Shown: positions 1 to 11,209, numbered from the stretch's first letter. The stretch: DNA of 64,000 nt from Anniella stebbinsi (GCA_029215795.1 JARDYH010000007.1:95991263-96055262); one strand, 5' to 3'. Translations and numbers: made by a program. The notes: generated by a model from the letters alone, not told the origin.

Positions 1-555
1 GTGGATTGTGCCCCAACCATTATCAGTATCAATACCGTTATAAAGCAGTCGTGTCGATCTAGCCCATGAGAACCGAAGAATGGTATTGGTGGGTCAGTCC
101 AACTTCCATCCAGCTAGTCCAGCACTCGGATTCAAGGAGGGCCCCACTGCCTGCTGGCTTTGGAAGGTGCTGGCCAGGTGCCAGCCACCCTGTACTGAGA
201 AATAGACTGCTGCAGCATCTGGAGGTTCCATTGAGCCCTCTTGGCTAACAGACTCTAATAGGCCTCTTGCTTTCTTCCTCCATGCATGTATCCACTCTAT
301 TTTTCAAGCCATCTCAGCTAGCGACCATCACCACTTTAATTGTAATAGTGGTATGTTTCTGACAGCTGTAAAATAGATTTTATGATTTAGAGAAGGGCCT
401 TTTTGAACACATTTCCCCTTGCTAGGAAGACTGAGGTCTTCCGAGCATGAGGGCTCAGGCCCCTCTTTCTAGCTCGGAGTGTTCGGGGTCCTTTGTGCGC
501 TGGTGAGGGGAACGAAGGTGGCTCAAGCTGACTGCAGGGCCCCCACGGCCAATAC
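1..555. other. GRIK3 intron, no recognised feature
   Basis: This is intron 3' of the M4 exon. I see no coding sequence or clear repeat here. Stop-free stretches are short and lack domain similarity. Confidence 0.5.
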
Positions 556-806
556 CTGCTCGCGCTCGGCTGTCTTGCGCAGCTTGTAGATGAATTCCAC
601 AGTTGCTACAAACACAGAGAGGACCAGGCCGGCAGCCAGGACGATGAAAAGCCCCCCAATGTTCTGGATCCCGAGTGCGCTGGCTTCTTTGCTCTCCTCC
701 TCGGGGCAGCCGTTGCTTCGCCACCATTTGTCTTTCATGGCATGCAACTTTGCCTCTTCCTGAAGCTGAAGGATCGCGATGGTGATCTTGTCTCTATATG
801 GCGAGC
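556..806 (-). CDS. GRIK3: GRIK3 coding exon: end of S2, M4, start of cytoplasmic tail
   Basis: This 251-bp internal exon encodes 83 codons after a split glycine codon. The acceptor reads cttcag on the minus strand before position 806, and the donor is GAGCAG then gtattg below 556. The protein opens with [17 protein letters not shown] and contains [17 protein letters not shown] (the S2-M4 linker of kainate receptors). It then has the M4 helix [18 protein letters not shown] and the stop-transfer stretch [11 protein letters not shown]. The [10 protein letters not shown] tail separates GRIK3 from GRIK1 and GRIK2 as I know those proteins. GluK3 forms kainate/glutamate-gated cation channels in neuronal membranes. 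M4 here reads VATVEF where family members usually have a small or glycine residue before the glutamate. The next exon, encoding the rest of the C-tail, lies outside the window. Family assignment is very secure; paralogue assignment is strong. Confidence 0.95.
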
Positions 807-1133
807 CTGAAGACACAGAGAAAGGGGGCACCCCATAAGACACAGAGTGACAAAAGCTAAAGGCAAAGGTGCTCTGAAAAATAAATAAATCTGCACCATG
901 CAACTTGTTTACGCAATACACGTTGTGTGACCCTTCTTTGTACAATGTACCCTTCCGTTGCTAGTCTTTGTGAAGGGCAAGGAGCATGCCAGGACACTGC
1001 CCCATGGGGAACCCTATTAAGCTGCCTCTCGACCTCTGGAGGTTTCATATGCTTTGCAGTCATAAGGACTAGAAACCTACTTTAAAAACAAACAGAAGAA
1101 ACTCTCAGGCAGCTGAAATGTTGTGCACAGAAC

Positions 1134-2950
1134 TAGGGATGTGCACTGGATCGGACCCGATCCACGATCCGAGTCCGGTCCAGTGGGAAATCGGATAAAT
1201 TATCCGATTTCCGATCCCGCAGCTGGATCGGCCGATCCAATCCGAACCGGTCCGAAAAAGCTCCGAACCGGTTCGGCGGATCGGCGGATCGGCGGGCGCC
1301 CACTGGCGCCCACCGCCGCTTCCATTGGCGGGCGCCAGCGGGCGCCCGCCGATGAAAGTGGACAGCGGGGGGGGGGGAGGAGGGGGGCACTTACCTTCTC
1401 GGCCCGGTGGCTCCCGTCCGGCGCCGGCGCCTACTACTACTAGCAGGCTCCGCGGCCTGCTCTAGGGTGGCGCGCCGGGTGATGTCATCACCCGGCGCGC
1501 TACTCTAGAGCAGGCCGCGGAGCCTGCTGGTAGTAGTAGGCGCCGGCGCCGGACGGGAGCCACCGGGCCGGGAAGGTAAGGAGGGGGTGCGTGGAGGGGA
1601 GGAGGGGGCGCGCGGAGGGGGGAGGGGGGAGGGGGGCCCTTACCTTTCCGGCCCGGCGGCTCCCGTCCGGCGCCGGCGCCTACTATTCCCAGCAGGCTCC
1701 GCGGCCTGCTCTAGGGTGGCGCGCCGGGTGATGTCATCACCCGGCGCGCTACTCTAGAGCAGGCCGCGGAGCCTGCTGGTAGTAGTAGGCGCCGGCGCCG
1801 GACGGGAGCCGCCGGGCCGGAAAGGTAAGGAGGGGGTGCGTGGAGGGGAGGAGGGGGCGCGCGGAGGGGGGAGGGGGGCCCTTACCTTTCCGGCCCGGCG
1901 GCTCCCGTCCGGCGCCGGCGCCTACTATTCCCAGCAGGCTCCGCGGCCTGCTCTAGGATGGCGCGCCGGGTGATGTCATCACCCGGCGCACTACTCTAGA
2001 GCAGGCCGCGGAGCCTGCTGGAAGTAGTAGGCGCCGGCGCCGGACGGGAGCCGCCGGGCCGGAAAGGTAAGGAGGGGGTGCGTGGAGGGGAGGAGGGGGC
2101 GCGCGGAGGGGGGAGGGGGGCCCTTACCTTTCCGGCCCGGCGGCTCCCGTCCGGCGCCGGCGGCTACTATTCCCAGCAGGCTCCGCGGCCTGCTCTAGGA
2201 TGGCGCGCCGGGTGATGTCATCACCCGGCGCACTACTCTAGAGCAGGCCGCGGAGCCTGCTGGAAGTAGTAGGCGCCGGCGCCGGACGGGAGCCGCCGGG
2301 CCGGAAAGGTAAGGAGGGGGTGCGTGGAGGGGAGGAGGGGGCGCGCGGAGGGGGGAGGGGGGGAGGGGGGCCCTTACCTGCCCGGCCCGGCGGCTCCCGT
2401 CCGGTGCCGGCGCCTACTACTACCAGCAGGCTCCGCGGCCTGCTCCAGGGTGGCGCGCCGGGTGATGTCATCACCCGGCGCGCTACTCGAGAGTAGGCCG
2501 CGGAGCCCGCTGGTAGTAGCCGCCGGCGCCGGACGTGCCGAGAAGGTAAGTGGCGGGGAAGGGGGCTTACCCCCCCCCGGAGCCGTCCGCTTCTATCCGC
2601 TGGCGCCCGCGGGCGCCAGCGGATGGAAGCAGGCGGCCCCAGGGGGGGTAGGGAGCGCGGGGGAGGGGGTTTACCTGCCGGGGCCGTCCACAGCGGACGG
2701 CCCCGGGGGGGGGGAGGGAGTTAGGCCCCCCCTTACCCACCCGCCGCCATTTTTTCCTCATAGACTTGCATTGCAATGCAAGTCTATGGGGAAAAAAATG
2801 GCGGCCGATCCAAAAATTTCCGATTTTTGGATCGGGATCGGACTCGATCCGGTCCGGGGGGCCTCCGATTTTGTCCGAACCGGTCCGGGACAAAATTGGA
2901 GGTCCCGATCCGGGTCCCGATCCGATCCGGGGGGTCCGTGCACACCCCTA
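1134..2950. mobile_element. hAT-like non-autonomous foldback element (family A, copy 1)
   Basis: The termini are inverted: TAGGGATGTGCAC at the left and GTGCACACCCCTA at the right. They are flanked by a perfect 8-bp target duplication cacagaac (1126-1133 and 2951-2958), the length typical of the hAT superfamily. The outer parts are rich in GATCCGATCC-like words. The interior (about 1380-2530) is a very GC-rich array of five tandem units of 242-250 bp. Each unit is itself a long palindrome centred on GTGATGTCATCAC (centres near 1485, 1734, 1976, 2218 and 2468). There is no transposase, so mobilisation would depend on one in trans. Open frames crossing it are products of GC richness. Confidence 0.85.
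1380..2530. repeat. Five-unit tandem array of palindromes inside family A element
   Basis: The units repeat at 249, 242, 242 and 250 bp. Each contains ccgtccggcgccggcg, ctccgcggcctgct, the core cgggtgatgtcatcacccg and the mirror of these, separated by G-rich spacers (ggaggggaggagggggcgcg). Small differences between units (ctagggtgg versus ctaggatgg, tggtagtag versus tggaagtag) show that units 3 and 4 are the most similar pair, consistent with local duplication. Confidence 0.9.
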
Positions 2951-3397
2951 CACAGAACCATGCCCAGCCCTCGCTAAGGTTGGCTTCAGAAAGCCTGTTT
3001 CAGTGGTAGCCAAACAGTCAATTCTGCACAGTGTTGTGGGCTATTTGGTTGTTTTTGACCGAGGTGGCTGTTTGAATACTTCATTAGACATGGGGCAAGA
3101 TGGGGGCTCATAACCATTTTGGCTCAAGGCAAGTTTCACGGTTTGTGCCCATCGGGTGCCTTTCTCAGCCAGCGCAACCCATATTCCTGCAGGGTCCCCT
3201 CAGACCTGTAGGAAACATGTTTCTCACATGAGGAGCTGCCTGCCCTGCAACCAAACCTGCCAGTGCAGCATCGGCCAATGAACCCGCTTCCGAGCCCATG
3301 CGACAGCTCCCGTAAGCCTGCTTTCAGTTGCTGCCCCAGGTCCTTCCATGGCACCATCTTGCCCCCTGCCCCCCATTGGGGCTCTGCTGCTCCTCAC

Positions 3398-3620
3398 CCA
3401 TGGGAGTGCCAATCCCGTAGCCCTTGGAGTCAATCAGCCCCCCAATCTGGGTCAGGTTGCAGTTTCTTTGGCTGATGTACTCAATGGTGGTGGACTCCAT
3501 CAGTAGGGCGTAGTCAGAGGTGAGGGTGCGCTGGATCCCTTCCTCGTTATTCTTCACAAGAGCCGAAGACTTGCTGCTCATGAAGGCCCACATTTTTTCA
3601 AATGTTGAGATCTTGGATTT
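3398..3620 (-). CDS. GRIK3: GRIK3 coding exon: S2 ligand-binding lobe
   Basis: This 223-bp exon has an acceptor ggatcag before 3620 and a donor ATGG then gtgagg below 3398. It encodes 74 codons plus the first base of the glycine codon completed by the next exon. The protein starts [17 protein letters not shown] and includes [35 protein letters not shown] and [14 protein letters not shown]. The glutamate in MESTTIEY corresponds to the conserved residue that contacts the agonist amino group in kainate receptors. STFEKMW, the single-residue-shorter [11 protein letters not shown] loop and IEYISQ match GRIK3 rather than GRIK2 as I recall them. The frame is open throughout and there is no sign of decay. 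Confidence 0.96.
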
Positions 3621-3699
3621 CTGATCCAGCAGCCACATGGAAAACAAAACAACGACACAGCTGTCTTTTCATACAACAACAAGGAGGACAAGCATCTCA

Positions 3700-4519
3700 G
3701 GTCCCCTCTACAAGGATTCACTTTTGCGCCCGGTTAGGCGATTATGCTCATAATAATACTAATAATACTAATAATAATATATTTATTTATTTATTACCCG
3801 CCTCTCCCTCCGGATCGAGGCGGGGAACAACATCATCATAAAACACACAAAACTGATTAAAATTACATAAAACCAATATATCATTAAAATACCAATAAAA
3901 CACCAATAAAACACTTAAAATTCATCTGAGTAGGCCTGCCGGAAGAGCTCAGTCTTTATAGATCGTTTAAATTCCTGAAGACTGGTAAGTTCATGGATCT
4001 CTCCCAGCAGGTCATTCCATAATCTGGGAGCAGCAGAACAGAAGGTCCTCTGGGTAACAGTTGTCAGTCTAGTTTTTGTTGACTGTAATAAATTCTTCCC
4101 AGAGGACCTAAGCGTGTGGGGCGGATTGTACAGGAGAAGGCGATCCCGCAGGTAACCTGGACCCAAACCATGTAGGGCTTTAAAGGTAATGACCAACACT
4201 TTGTACTTCGCCCGGAAATCGCTGAAGCACATTTACACCTAATACCTCTGCACGAGAGGCGGCAAGAGGCAGTGAAACGCATTAACAGATGACCAAAATG
4301 CACTTTACAAGTAGTTAATGCGCATAAGCGCTTGTTCACATAGTCAAAATGCGCTTTAACGGCCGGAGCAAAATAAAACTCTCGATTTAACGCACATTCG
4401 ATAATGCACATAATCGGAGAGATAACGCGCCTCTACGCCCGATTTGCGCTCCGTTCTTGTAGAGGTAATTTTTTTAAAGCACCTTGAAAGAGCTTTAAAC
4501 CTCTCTTGTAGAGGCAGCC
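3700..4519. mobile_element. MITE family E copy 1, split by an L2 insertion
   Basis: The ends resemble inverted repeats: gtcccctctacaag at the left and cttgtagaggcagcc at the right. The interior shares the cccggttaggcgattatg, taacggccggagcaaaa and cgcacattcgataatgc blocks with copies at 25714, 35369 and 48253. It is interrupted at about 3752-4216 by an L2 tail. I could not fix a target duplication, so the superfamily is open. Confidence 0.7.
3752..4216 (-). mobile_element. L2 LINE 3' fragment inserted in MITE family E
   Basis: The minus strand encodes the C-terminal end of an L2-type ORF2: TFKALHGLGPGYLRDRLL, the TLRSSGKNLL block and APRLWNDL. It then ends in an AT-rich tail of ATTATT/ATTT units at the low-coordinate side. 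It is 5' truncated, as is usual for LINE copies. Confidence 0.85.
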
Positions 4520-5374
4520 TTAGTCTTTCTCTGTCACCACCTACTTCCTGGCATTTGCACCACTGTCAAAGGTGGCTCATGTCACAGGAGCTGTTTATGC
4601 AACACGATGTACCAGTCCCTGAATTAGAATGAACCAGAATGGGTTTGATCCAAGAAACCCTTCTTGTGGAGCAATGTGTTTCCTGCTTGCGGCCCAAGGC
4701 TTACTCAACTTTCATGGGGAGAGGGCCCCAGGATATCCCGAAGGCAGATACCTGTGCCCTTCTGTACGGCTCTGGTGTCTCAGCCTTGACTGCAAACTTT
4801 CCTCAGGGTACTTCATGCCTGCACGTACGGAATCATCAGATGAGCATTTCATTGCACACTCATTGCTGGGCATTCAAGGATTTTTGTGGGTCCCTCTCAT
4901 GATGTCGTCTGCGTCCCGCACACCTCCCGCCCCTTCTAGCTTTCTTCATGCAACAAAAAAACCACCCAAGTAAGTCCGACTTATTTTTTGAGACGGAACT
5001 TGCCACTATTTCCTGCTCTGTACAGGAGAAGCAGCGCAATCCAAAGGGCCCACTGAATGGGCCATGTGCAAGTTGTTTACTTCCTCTTTCGAAAGGATGA
5101 AGCAACAGTAAGGAAATGCTATTTTCCCCCGTGTGATGATGCTCATAGGGTAGACGCTGCACAAAAGGGATCTATAAGGGTAATCTATTATCCTAAATTA
5201 AACTATCCCTTTCCAGGACTTGATGGATGCGATGAACATCATGAATGATGGAGAGGGAACATTCAGACATTCTTCTTCCCCCTCCCTGCTCATGCCAGCA
5301 CCCTGGGCCACTCAGTTTGGCAATTGGTTCAGGACAGGCAAGAAAAGGCAGATCACAACGGCATGGAATTCCCT
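4520..5374. other. Intron, no recognised feature
   Basis: I see no coding match or clear repeat. The short open frames have no recognisable domains. Confidence 0.4.
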
Positions 5375-5744
5375 CCCACTACATGGTTTAGGTCCAGGTT
5401 ACCTGCGGGATCGCCTTCTCCCATACAATCTGCCCCGCATGCTCAGGTCCTCTGGGAAGAACTTATTACAGAGGACCTTCTCTTCTGCCGCTCCCAGACT
5501 GTGGAATGGCCTGCCAGAGGAGACTCATTAACTTAACAGTCTTTTAGAATTTAAGAAAGCTATAAAGACTTCCAGCAGGCCTATCCAGTGGAATTTTAGG
5601 ATGTTTTTAGGATGATTTTAGGATGTTTTATTGCTATTTTAATAATGTGTACCATGTTTTTAATCAGTTTCACGTATTTTATCATATTTCATATTCACTG
5701 CTGTTCCCCGCCTCAATCCAAATGGAGAGGCGGATAAGAAATAA

Positions 5745-5795
<51 letters not shown>
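5375..5795 (+). mobile_element. L2 LINE 3' fragment
   Basis: The plus strand encodes the L2 C-terminal block (TTWFRSRLP frame-shifted; GLGPGYLRDRLLPYN, APRLWNGLPEE). It is followed by the L2 3' end ccgcctcaatccaaatggag and an (ATT)n tail at 5747-5795. Confidence 0.8.
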
Positions 5796-5872
5796 ATGCA
5801 GTGATAGCCTCTAATTTAGATCTAATTAATTCATGGATGGAGATCTGTCTGTCTGTCAACATCAATTAGCCA

Positions 5873-5945
5873 TAAAATCATAGAATAGTAGAGTTGGAAG
5901 GGGCCTATAAGGCCATCGAGTCCAACACCTTTGCTCAATGCAGGA
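5873..5945 (-). mobile_element. CR1 LINE 3' end fragment
   Basis: It contains the conserved CR1 3' end on the minus strand, seen on plus as tcatagaatagtagagttgg and ggccatcgagtccaac. It is short and 5' truncated. Confidence 0.7.
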
Positions 5946-6154
5946 AACAGGGACAGGCCAACGTCATCACGTTATGCCAGCAATTTCCATATGCAATGGC
6001 TGCCACTCCATTTCTGGGCCCGTTTCAAAGTGCTAGCTAGCAGTACCACAGGTAACATGAATGATAGACCTTTTGCAGTTTCATGTTGAGGCAGGTGATG
6101 AAACATTAAGAAAAACTGGGGCAGGCAATGTTAACAGCACATCTGCTAGAATGC

Positions 6155-6520
6155 AGAATGAGTTTATTTATTTATTATTTGTTCATTACATTTCTAATCC
6201 ACCCCATAATTAAAGTTCACTGGGTGGGTTACAAGCAGTAAAAAAATCTAAAATGCCACAGAACAGTTAAAAATATAAAATACAATGCAAATATTCAAAA
6301 GAACAAATACAAAGAAATTAATAGGGTTGTATGGCCAGACTTTGAGGGAATATAGTGCTATGAAGGCGTAACTCTTCCATGAGATTCTCAGTTTTAGCAG
6401 ATGAAACAGCAGATAATCCTGGCATAGAATAACTGTCTCTCGGAGTATGATTTGTGGAAGAAAGCAATGGGAATGCCTCTCTGTACGTGAGGAATTCCTT
6501 GGGTTCATTTCAACACAATC
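6155..6520 (-). mobile_element. Possible old LINE 3' tail
   Basis: An A/T tail (tttatttatttatt) is followed by ccaccccataattaaag and ggtgggttacaagcag. This resembles L2-like 3' ends read on the minus strand. It is too diverged to place firmly. Confidence 0.35.
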
Positions 6521-6901
6521 TTATCTGCTTGTTCTGGATTGGAACTAGATCTCAACAAGGTGGTTGGACAAGGATACAATAGTTGTGTAAACAGAAGGTG
6601 GGCTTCCAACCCAATCCAGGGCAATCTTTCCTCAGGCAGCCTTTGTCCACTGCTCATCCCATAGACTTTATCTCCGCGTAAACATTCTGGACAGTGTAGG
6701 TGATGTGTGTGGTACAACTGGCACTATTAAAGCCATCGTAATTTTTTTCCCGTGAGAGCATCCGAAGATGGCATCTAATACCCCACATACCAATGCTATA
6801 TGAAAAATACAAGAGTATTCATGTTTTTGCAAAAAATTATATAAGTATTGTCTTACAACTCAAGCAATTAGCAGGATGAAGCAACATCAAGATATGACAA
6901 C

Positions 6902-7433
6902 TAGGGCTGTGCACGGACCCCCTGATCCGATCTGGATCCCGACCTGGGAGGTCTGGATCAGGCCCAATCCGACCCATAATGGATTGGGTCTGATCCGATC
7001 CGCCTCAGGTCCAGATCCAGATCAGATCAGGGTCCATGAGGAGCCCTCCCTCCCCCCAATCTCCCTGCTTACCTTCTGCCTCCTCCGCGTAGTCCTCGGT
7101 GTCGACATCCCTCCTCGATGTTGGCTGCTGCATTTCCCGCTTGCGTCGGGTGACATCATCACCCAACGGGAACGGGAAAGTGGTGTCTGACATTGAGGAT
7201 GGAGGGCAACGCCAAGGACTATGCAAAGGAGGCAGAAGGTAAGCAGAGTGATTATGGGGAGGGAGGGAGGGAGCGGGGCTAGCAGGAGGGAGTTCTCTGA
7301 CAAACCCGGAGCAGATCCGGATTGCGGATCTGCTCTGGCACAATCTGGACCTCCACCGATCCAGTTCGGAACCAGGAGGTCCAGATCAGCCCGAACCACA
7401 CCGGATCCGGCTCTGGATCCGTGCACAGCCCTA
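6902..7433. mobile_element. hAT-like non-autonomous foldback element (family A, copy 2)
   Basis: The inverted ends TAGGGCTGTGCACGG and CCGTGCACAGCCCTA are flanked by near-identical 8-bp duplications (atgacaac at 6894-6901, ataacaac at 7434-7441). The arms pair across a centre near 7157 (ctgcttaccttctgcctcc at 7066 and its reverse complement at 7220). The core gggtgacatcatcaccc is the same kind of palindrome as in copy 1. Confidence 0.85.
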
Positions 7434-7441
7434 ATAACAAC

Positions 7442-8300
7442 TGTTGTACCAGTCTTTGTGTGCTTCATGGACATCAACTTTAATTGTTTGTCACTCAAGC
7501 TCTGCAATCTGTGAAGTTAGATGTAATGACATGAAAGAACCTATACAAGAGTTGCTGGAAATAATGGAACAACGCTGGAGACCTATAGCACCAGAATAGA
7601 GAAGTGCAAGGAACTGGCAGATGAAGTAGAGGTAGATGCACTAAGACTAACCATACAACACCCACAAAAACCTGTGCCAATCACCCCAACCTACCCAGAG
7701 AACTCTTCTACTGGCAGTCCACCTACATTCCCTACCTGGATTCGCTTATTACCATACTAAGGACTCATTCCAGTGATAAAAACCAACTTGCTTACAGTTT
7801 GTTGAAACTACACCTCAGATGTACCAAACGGAAAAAAGACCTTCAGGCTCATGTCAATTTCATTCAGGAACTTTACATATTTGGGGATGAATCTGTTACA
7901 TGGTATGAGTTGTGGGCAAAAGGGCAAACCAAAAAAATACACTCAGCATTGTGTGACCTATGCAACATGACCCTGAGTGAACTATTGGACCACACCAAAT
8001 GGTTCCCTGCTGTTAAAATGGGGCTCCTTACAGAACTTCCTGCCCAGTTACAACACACACAGTTGAATGATCCTTTAGCGCATTGTGCAGGGTGAAGTCA
8101 TGGCTGTGGTTGACAATGAAGGAAGATCAGTTCTGTGGCTTGTGTTTCTTGGATGTCCATAGGACAAAGTTGAAGACTTCTCCCAGTGGGGAAGTATAAA
8201 AGAAGTTATTGACTGTCTAGGCCAAGACCCTCAAAGACTCCACCTTTTGTTTAAAGAATGATCCACTTTGTATAATATTTAGGAATGTACTGATTCTGCA
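7442..8300 (+). other. Unidentified sequence with decayed coding character
   Basis: A 98-residue frame (7799-8095) contains LYIFGDESVTWYELW and WFPAVKMGLLTELPA. The upstream sequence also reads protein-like in other frames (TIQHPQKPVPITP), with stops between them. The composition suggests an old retrocopy or transposon protein. I do not recognise the family. Confidence 0.3.
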
Positions 8301-9137
8301 AAACCCATTCCATCAACGTTTCACAGATGGTCAGGTGCCTTTCATTCCATCGTCTGCACATTGACGGAATTAGATTTTTTTTAGTTTCTGGATTTGGACA
8401 AATTCACATTTGCACACATGCAAAAATGCGTAATTTCCCCCAAATTGCACATTTTCATGCTTTAGCTTGTGGAGGAAACACACATTTTTGGCTGTTTGTT
8501 TTTGTTGTTGTTTTGTTTAAAGCAGATTTTTCTATGATGAAATTTGCACAAAATTCTTGAAGGTTAGAAATATGGTCTACCAGTCTGTGGGACCAATACG
8601 GCAGAAAAACAGTCCACTGTGGAATCCACAGGTCAGATTCATAAAAAAACTGAATTCTTTTGATTCTGTTGTGGATTTCTCCCTAATTATATTTTCCTTT
8701 AGGTTATGGACAGACAAGCGTTAACAAAAAACTGTGACTGGTTTCAGACCTTATGCCTGGCATTCACCACAGCCAAGGCAGATCCTCTGTAAAAAGTGTG
8801 AAATTCAGCCTTAGGGTTTTTCTTTTTAATTTGGTTCAGAGTCCTACAGTATTGTTGTTCAATAGACAAATTGAAGCTGTATGTCTTTATAGTCCTTAAT
8901 CTGTTATTGTTAAGTGGACAAATAAAGCAATTTGTTAGAAGTTTGTTCTGAAATGTGTAATCCCACGCAATACCGTAAATCCCCAAGAGTCACAGCCCAC
9001 CACTGTTTTGTGTTGCTTCTCTTCAGCATCAGGTAACGGTGCAATACAGCAACCAGCACACTAGTCTTGCAAGTAAATTCTTTATCAGGGAGGGGGAGGG
9101 ATTAGCAATTTGTACCCCCCTTGATTTCCACCTCCAG
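8301..9137. other. Intron, no recognised feature
   Basis: This is A/T-rich intron sequence with no recognised gene or repeat. Confidence 0.4.
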
Positions 9138-9420
9138 TACAAAGCCCTAAATGACTCCAGACTAGGATACTAAGATGACTGTCTTCCCTTATATATACCC
9201 AGTCGACCCGAGATCTTCTGAGGTGCCCTTCTGGCCATTCCGTAGCAAAGTGTGAGTGGGCCTTCTCAGTGGTGGCCCCCACCCTTTGGAACACTCTCCC
9301 ATGTGTGGTTCGAGAGGCAGGAAAACTGCCACCGACTCCTCCTTATTTCCCCAAGCTTCATCTTTTCTACCTCTTTTCTAGTTGGGTCTATTACAGCTGG
9401 TATCCTGACTTATTCATTAG
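9138..9420 (+). mobile_element. Diverged L2/CR1-type LINE 3' fragment
   Basis: The sequence caaagccctaaatgactcc, then ggccttctcagtggtggccc, then accctttggaacactctccc corresponds to the YKALN, AFSVVAP and LWNTLP blocks of L2-type ORF2. Several indels separate them. Confidence 0.6.
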
Positions 9421-9516
9421 GGGTGGGAATACTAATCAAGCCAATTTCCCTTCTCTGTACTCTATGTGCCTCTGTGTCTTTTTGAAAGCTGAAAGCTGCA
9501 GAAAGAAAGTCACTGG

Positions 9517-10019
9517 CTGAATTCAGACAACACATTAGTCAATGGTGGGTTGAGTAGCCAACTCACAGTTGGTTATTTTGTGGGTACTCCCCACACAACA
9601 TATTCCTACACAACTGTGGGTGGTTGGGGCTGGCGTTGAGTGGACTAATAGTCAACCCAGCATTTGACTGACACAGCCCCCGCCCCTCTCCCCACCCTCC
9701 CTCCTCCCTCAGTCCTCCCAGTTCTATCCCAGCAGCCTCTGCAAGTTGCACCAGTTGTAGCAGAGTGGCAGCCACCGCTTTGGTCGCTCTTACCGCCTGC
9801 CTCTATGGGCTTGTGTTTTAACCCACTCACCACATGCCATTAACACACTCACTCCTCCACACAACACTTTGAACAACTGGCTTCGAGCTAAACAACTTGC
9901 AAGCCAGTTGTTTCTCTCAGTTGCTTATTTGGGCAGAATAGCATACCGTCAGTAGTTTGTGAGCAGCGTGTTACTCTCCACACCCCCTCAGTTGCTTAAT
10001 GCGTTGTCCGAATGCAGCC
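9517..10019. mobile_element. Palindromic MITE (family H)
   Basis: The inverted ends are ggctgaattcagacaacac at the left and gcgttgtccgaatgcagcc at the right, about 23 bp each. Internal arms share cagttggtt/aaccaactg-type words. There is no coding capacity, and a target duplication is not evident. Confidence 0.55.
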
Positions 10020-10871
10020 AATGTCTTTGGACCTTGAGTGTTAAGCTACCTTGAGTAGTTATTCCCCATCCTGTGTGCAGACCACACTTCGAGCCCTAAG
10101 ACCTGCACGGGTTTTTGCACATCTCCGTTATGTATCCATGTGGACAAGGGCCCATGACAACACTTGGGGGCCTTCTACTAAATTATACAGCCACATCTCC
10201 CACTCCATGCTGAGCAGCCACGATTTCAACACCTAAAACTGGGATGTGTGTGTCATAAAAATGTCATGTTCTCACTCATTGCCATAAAAGTCAAGTCACA
10301 CTCCAATTGAAAGCATCTCCAATTAGGGGTATGCTTTGATTACATGCAAATTAACTCCCACTTTCCCCACGTCATCTTGGAGAGGGTATATTCTTTTTTA
10401 ATAACCATATTAGTTATCAAATGTCCACTGTAATTGCTTGCTATTAAAAGCTAACAGTCAATACAGCAGGCAATTAACAACATCAGCTTTTGAAGTTAAT
10501 CAGGTATCTGTCATGTATTGATTTAAGCACCAAGCAGCGCTTAAAAAACCCCCAAAAGAAGATTTATTGAGACGCAGCACCCTTTGTTGTATCATGATTG
10601 GATGTTATAAACATACTCTAGTTTCTAGCAAGTAAATTGCAGTTTAAATCGGGTGTTTTATTCAAATTAATACACAAGTCTTGCAATAGCAGACAATTGA
10701 GAGGTGGTCCATCTACTAATTTTGGCATCTATTGTCCACTGGTGACAGGTATACCTTCTATGTAAGTTGTCGGGAAACCCTATTGTGAATGTAACAACTT
10801 CCCCCTACATACAGGCTCCAAGCACAGCATCATATTGTGGAGTGAGGCCTCAACATAGGAAGCCCCCTTAT
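10020..10871. other. Intron, no recognised feature
   Basis: This is A/T-rich sequence without coding matches. The phrase ggccttctactaaattatac and its surroundings show no repeat signature that I recognise. Confidence 0.4.
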
Positions 10872-11035
10872 ACTGAGGCAGATCATTGGTTTTTCAGTTG
10901 ACACTGATGGGCAGCAACGGCTCTCCAGGGCTTCAGGCGGGATTCTTTCCTAGCCCTATCTAGAGATGCTGGGTGGGGACCGAACCTGGGACCTTCTGCA
11001 TGCAAAGCAGGGGCTCTGGCCCTGAGCTATGGCCC
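10872..11035 (-). mobile_element. tRNA-derived SINE
   Basis: Read on the minus strand, the element starts with gagcgaggggccatagctca and contains a B-box-like ttcggtccccacccagc after tgcatgcagaaggtcccagg. This is the A-box/B-box layout of a tRNA-headed SINE. It is not a tRNA gene: the fold and 3' end are degraded. Confidence 0.65.
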
Positions 11036-11209
11036 CTCGCTGCACAGGCCCAGGGGCATCAAGTGACAGGAAGACCTCCCCACGCTCCAGTCCTAGATTC
11101 GCCTCCCTAAAGGATTGATTGAATGATCAACCCAATGCCTGTACGTTTCCAAGGGCTTCCGGTTTCCGCTTAACATGACCAGCAGCGTTTTTTTTGGCTC
11201 CATGGTTTG

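Noticed and set aside
1380..2530. Regular repeat spacing that could suggest a CRISPR array
   Set aside because: Whole 242-250 bp units repeat with no short direct repeats separated by unique spacers, and the DNA is vertebrate.
2324..2977. 217-codon open frame in GC-rich DNA
   Set aside because: It lies inside the palindromic transposon array and is rich in Gly, Pro, Arg and Ala. Stop codons are rare there because of GC content.
10872..11035. tRNA gene on the minus strand
   Set aside because: A- and B-box-like blocks are present, but the cloverleaf and mature 3' end are lost and a SINE body follows.
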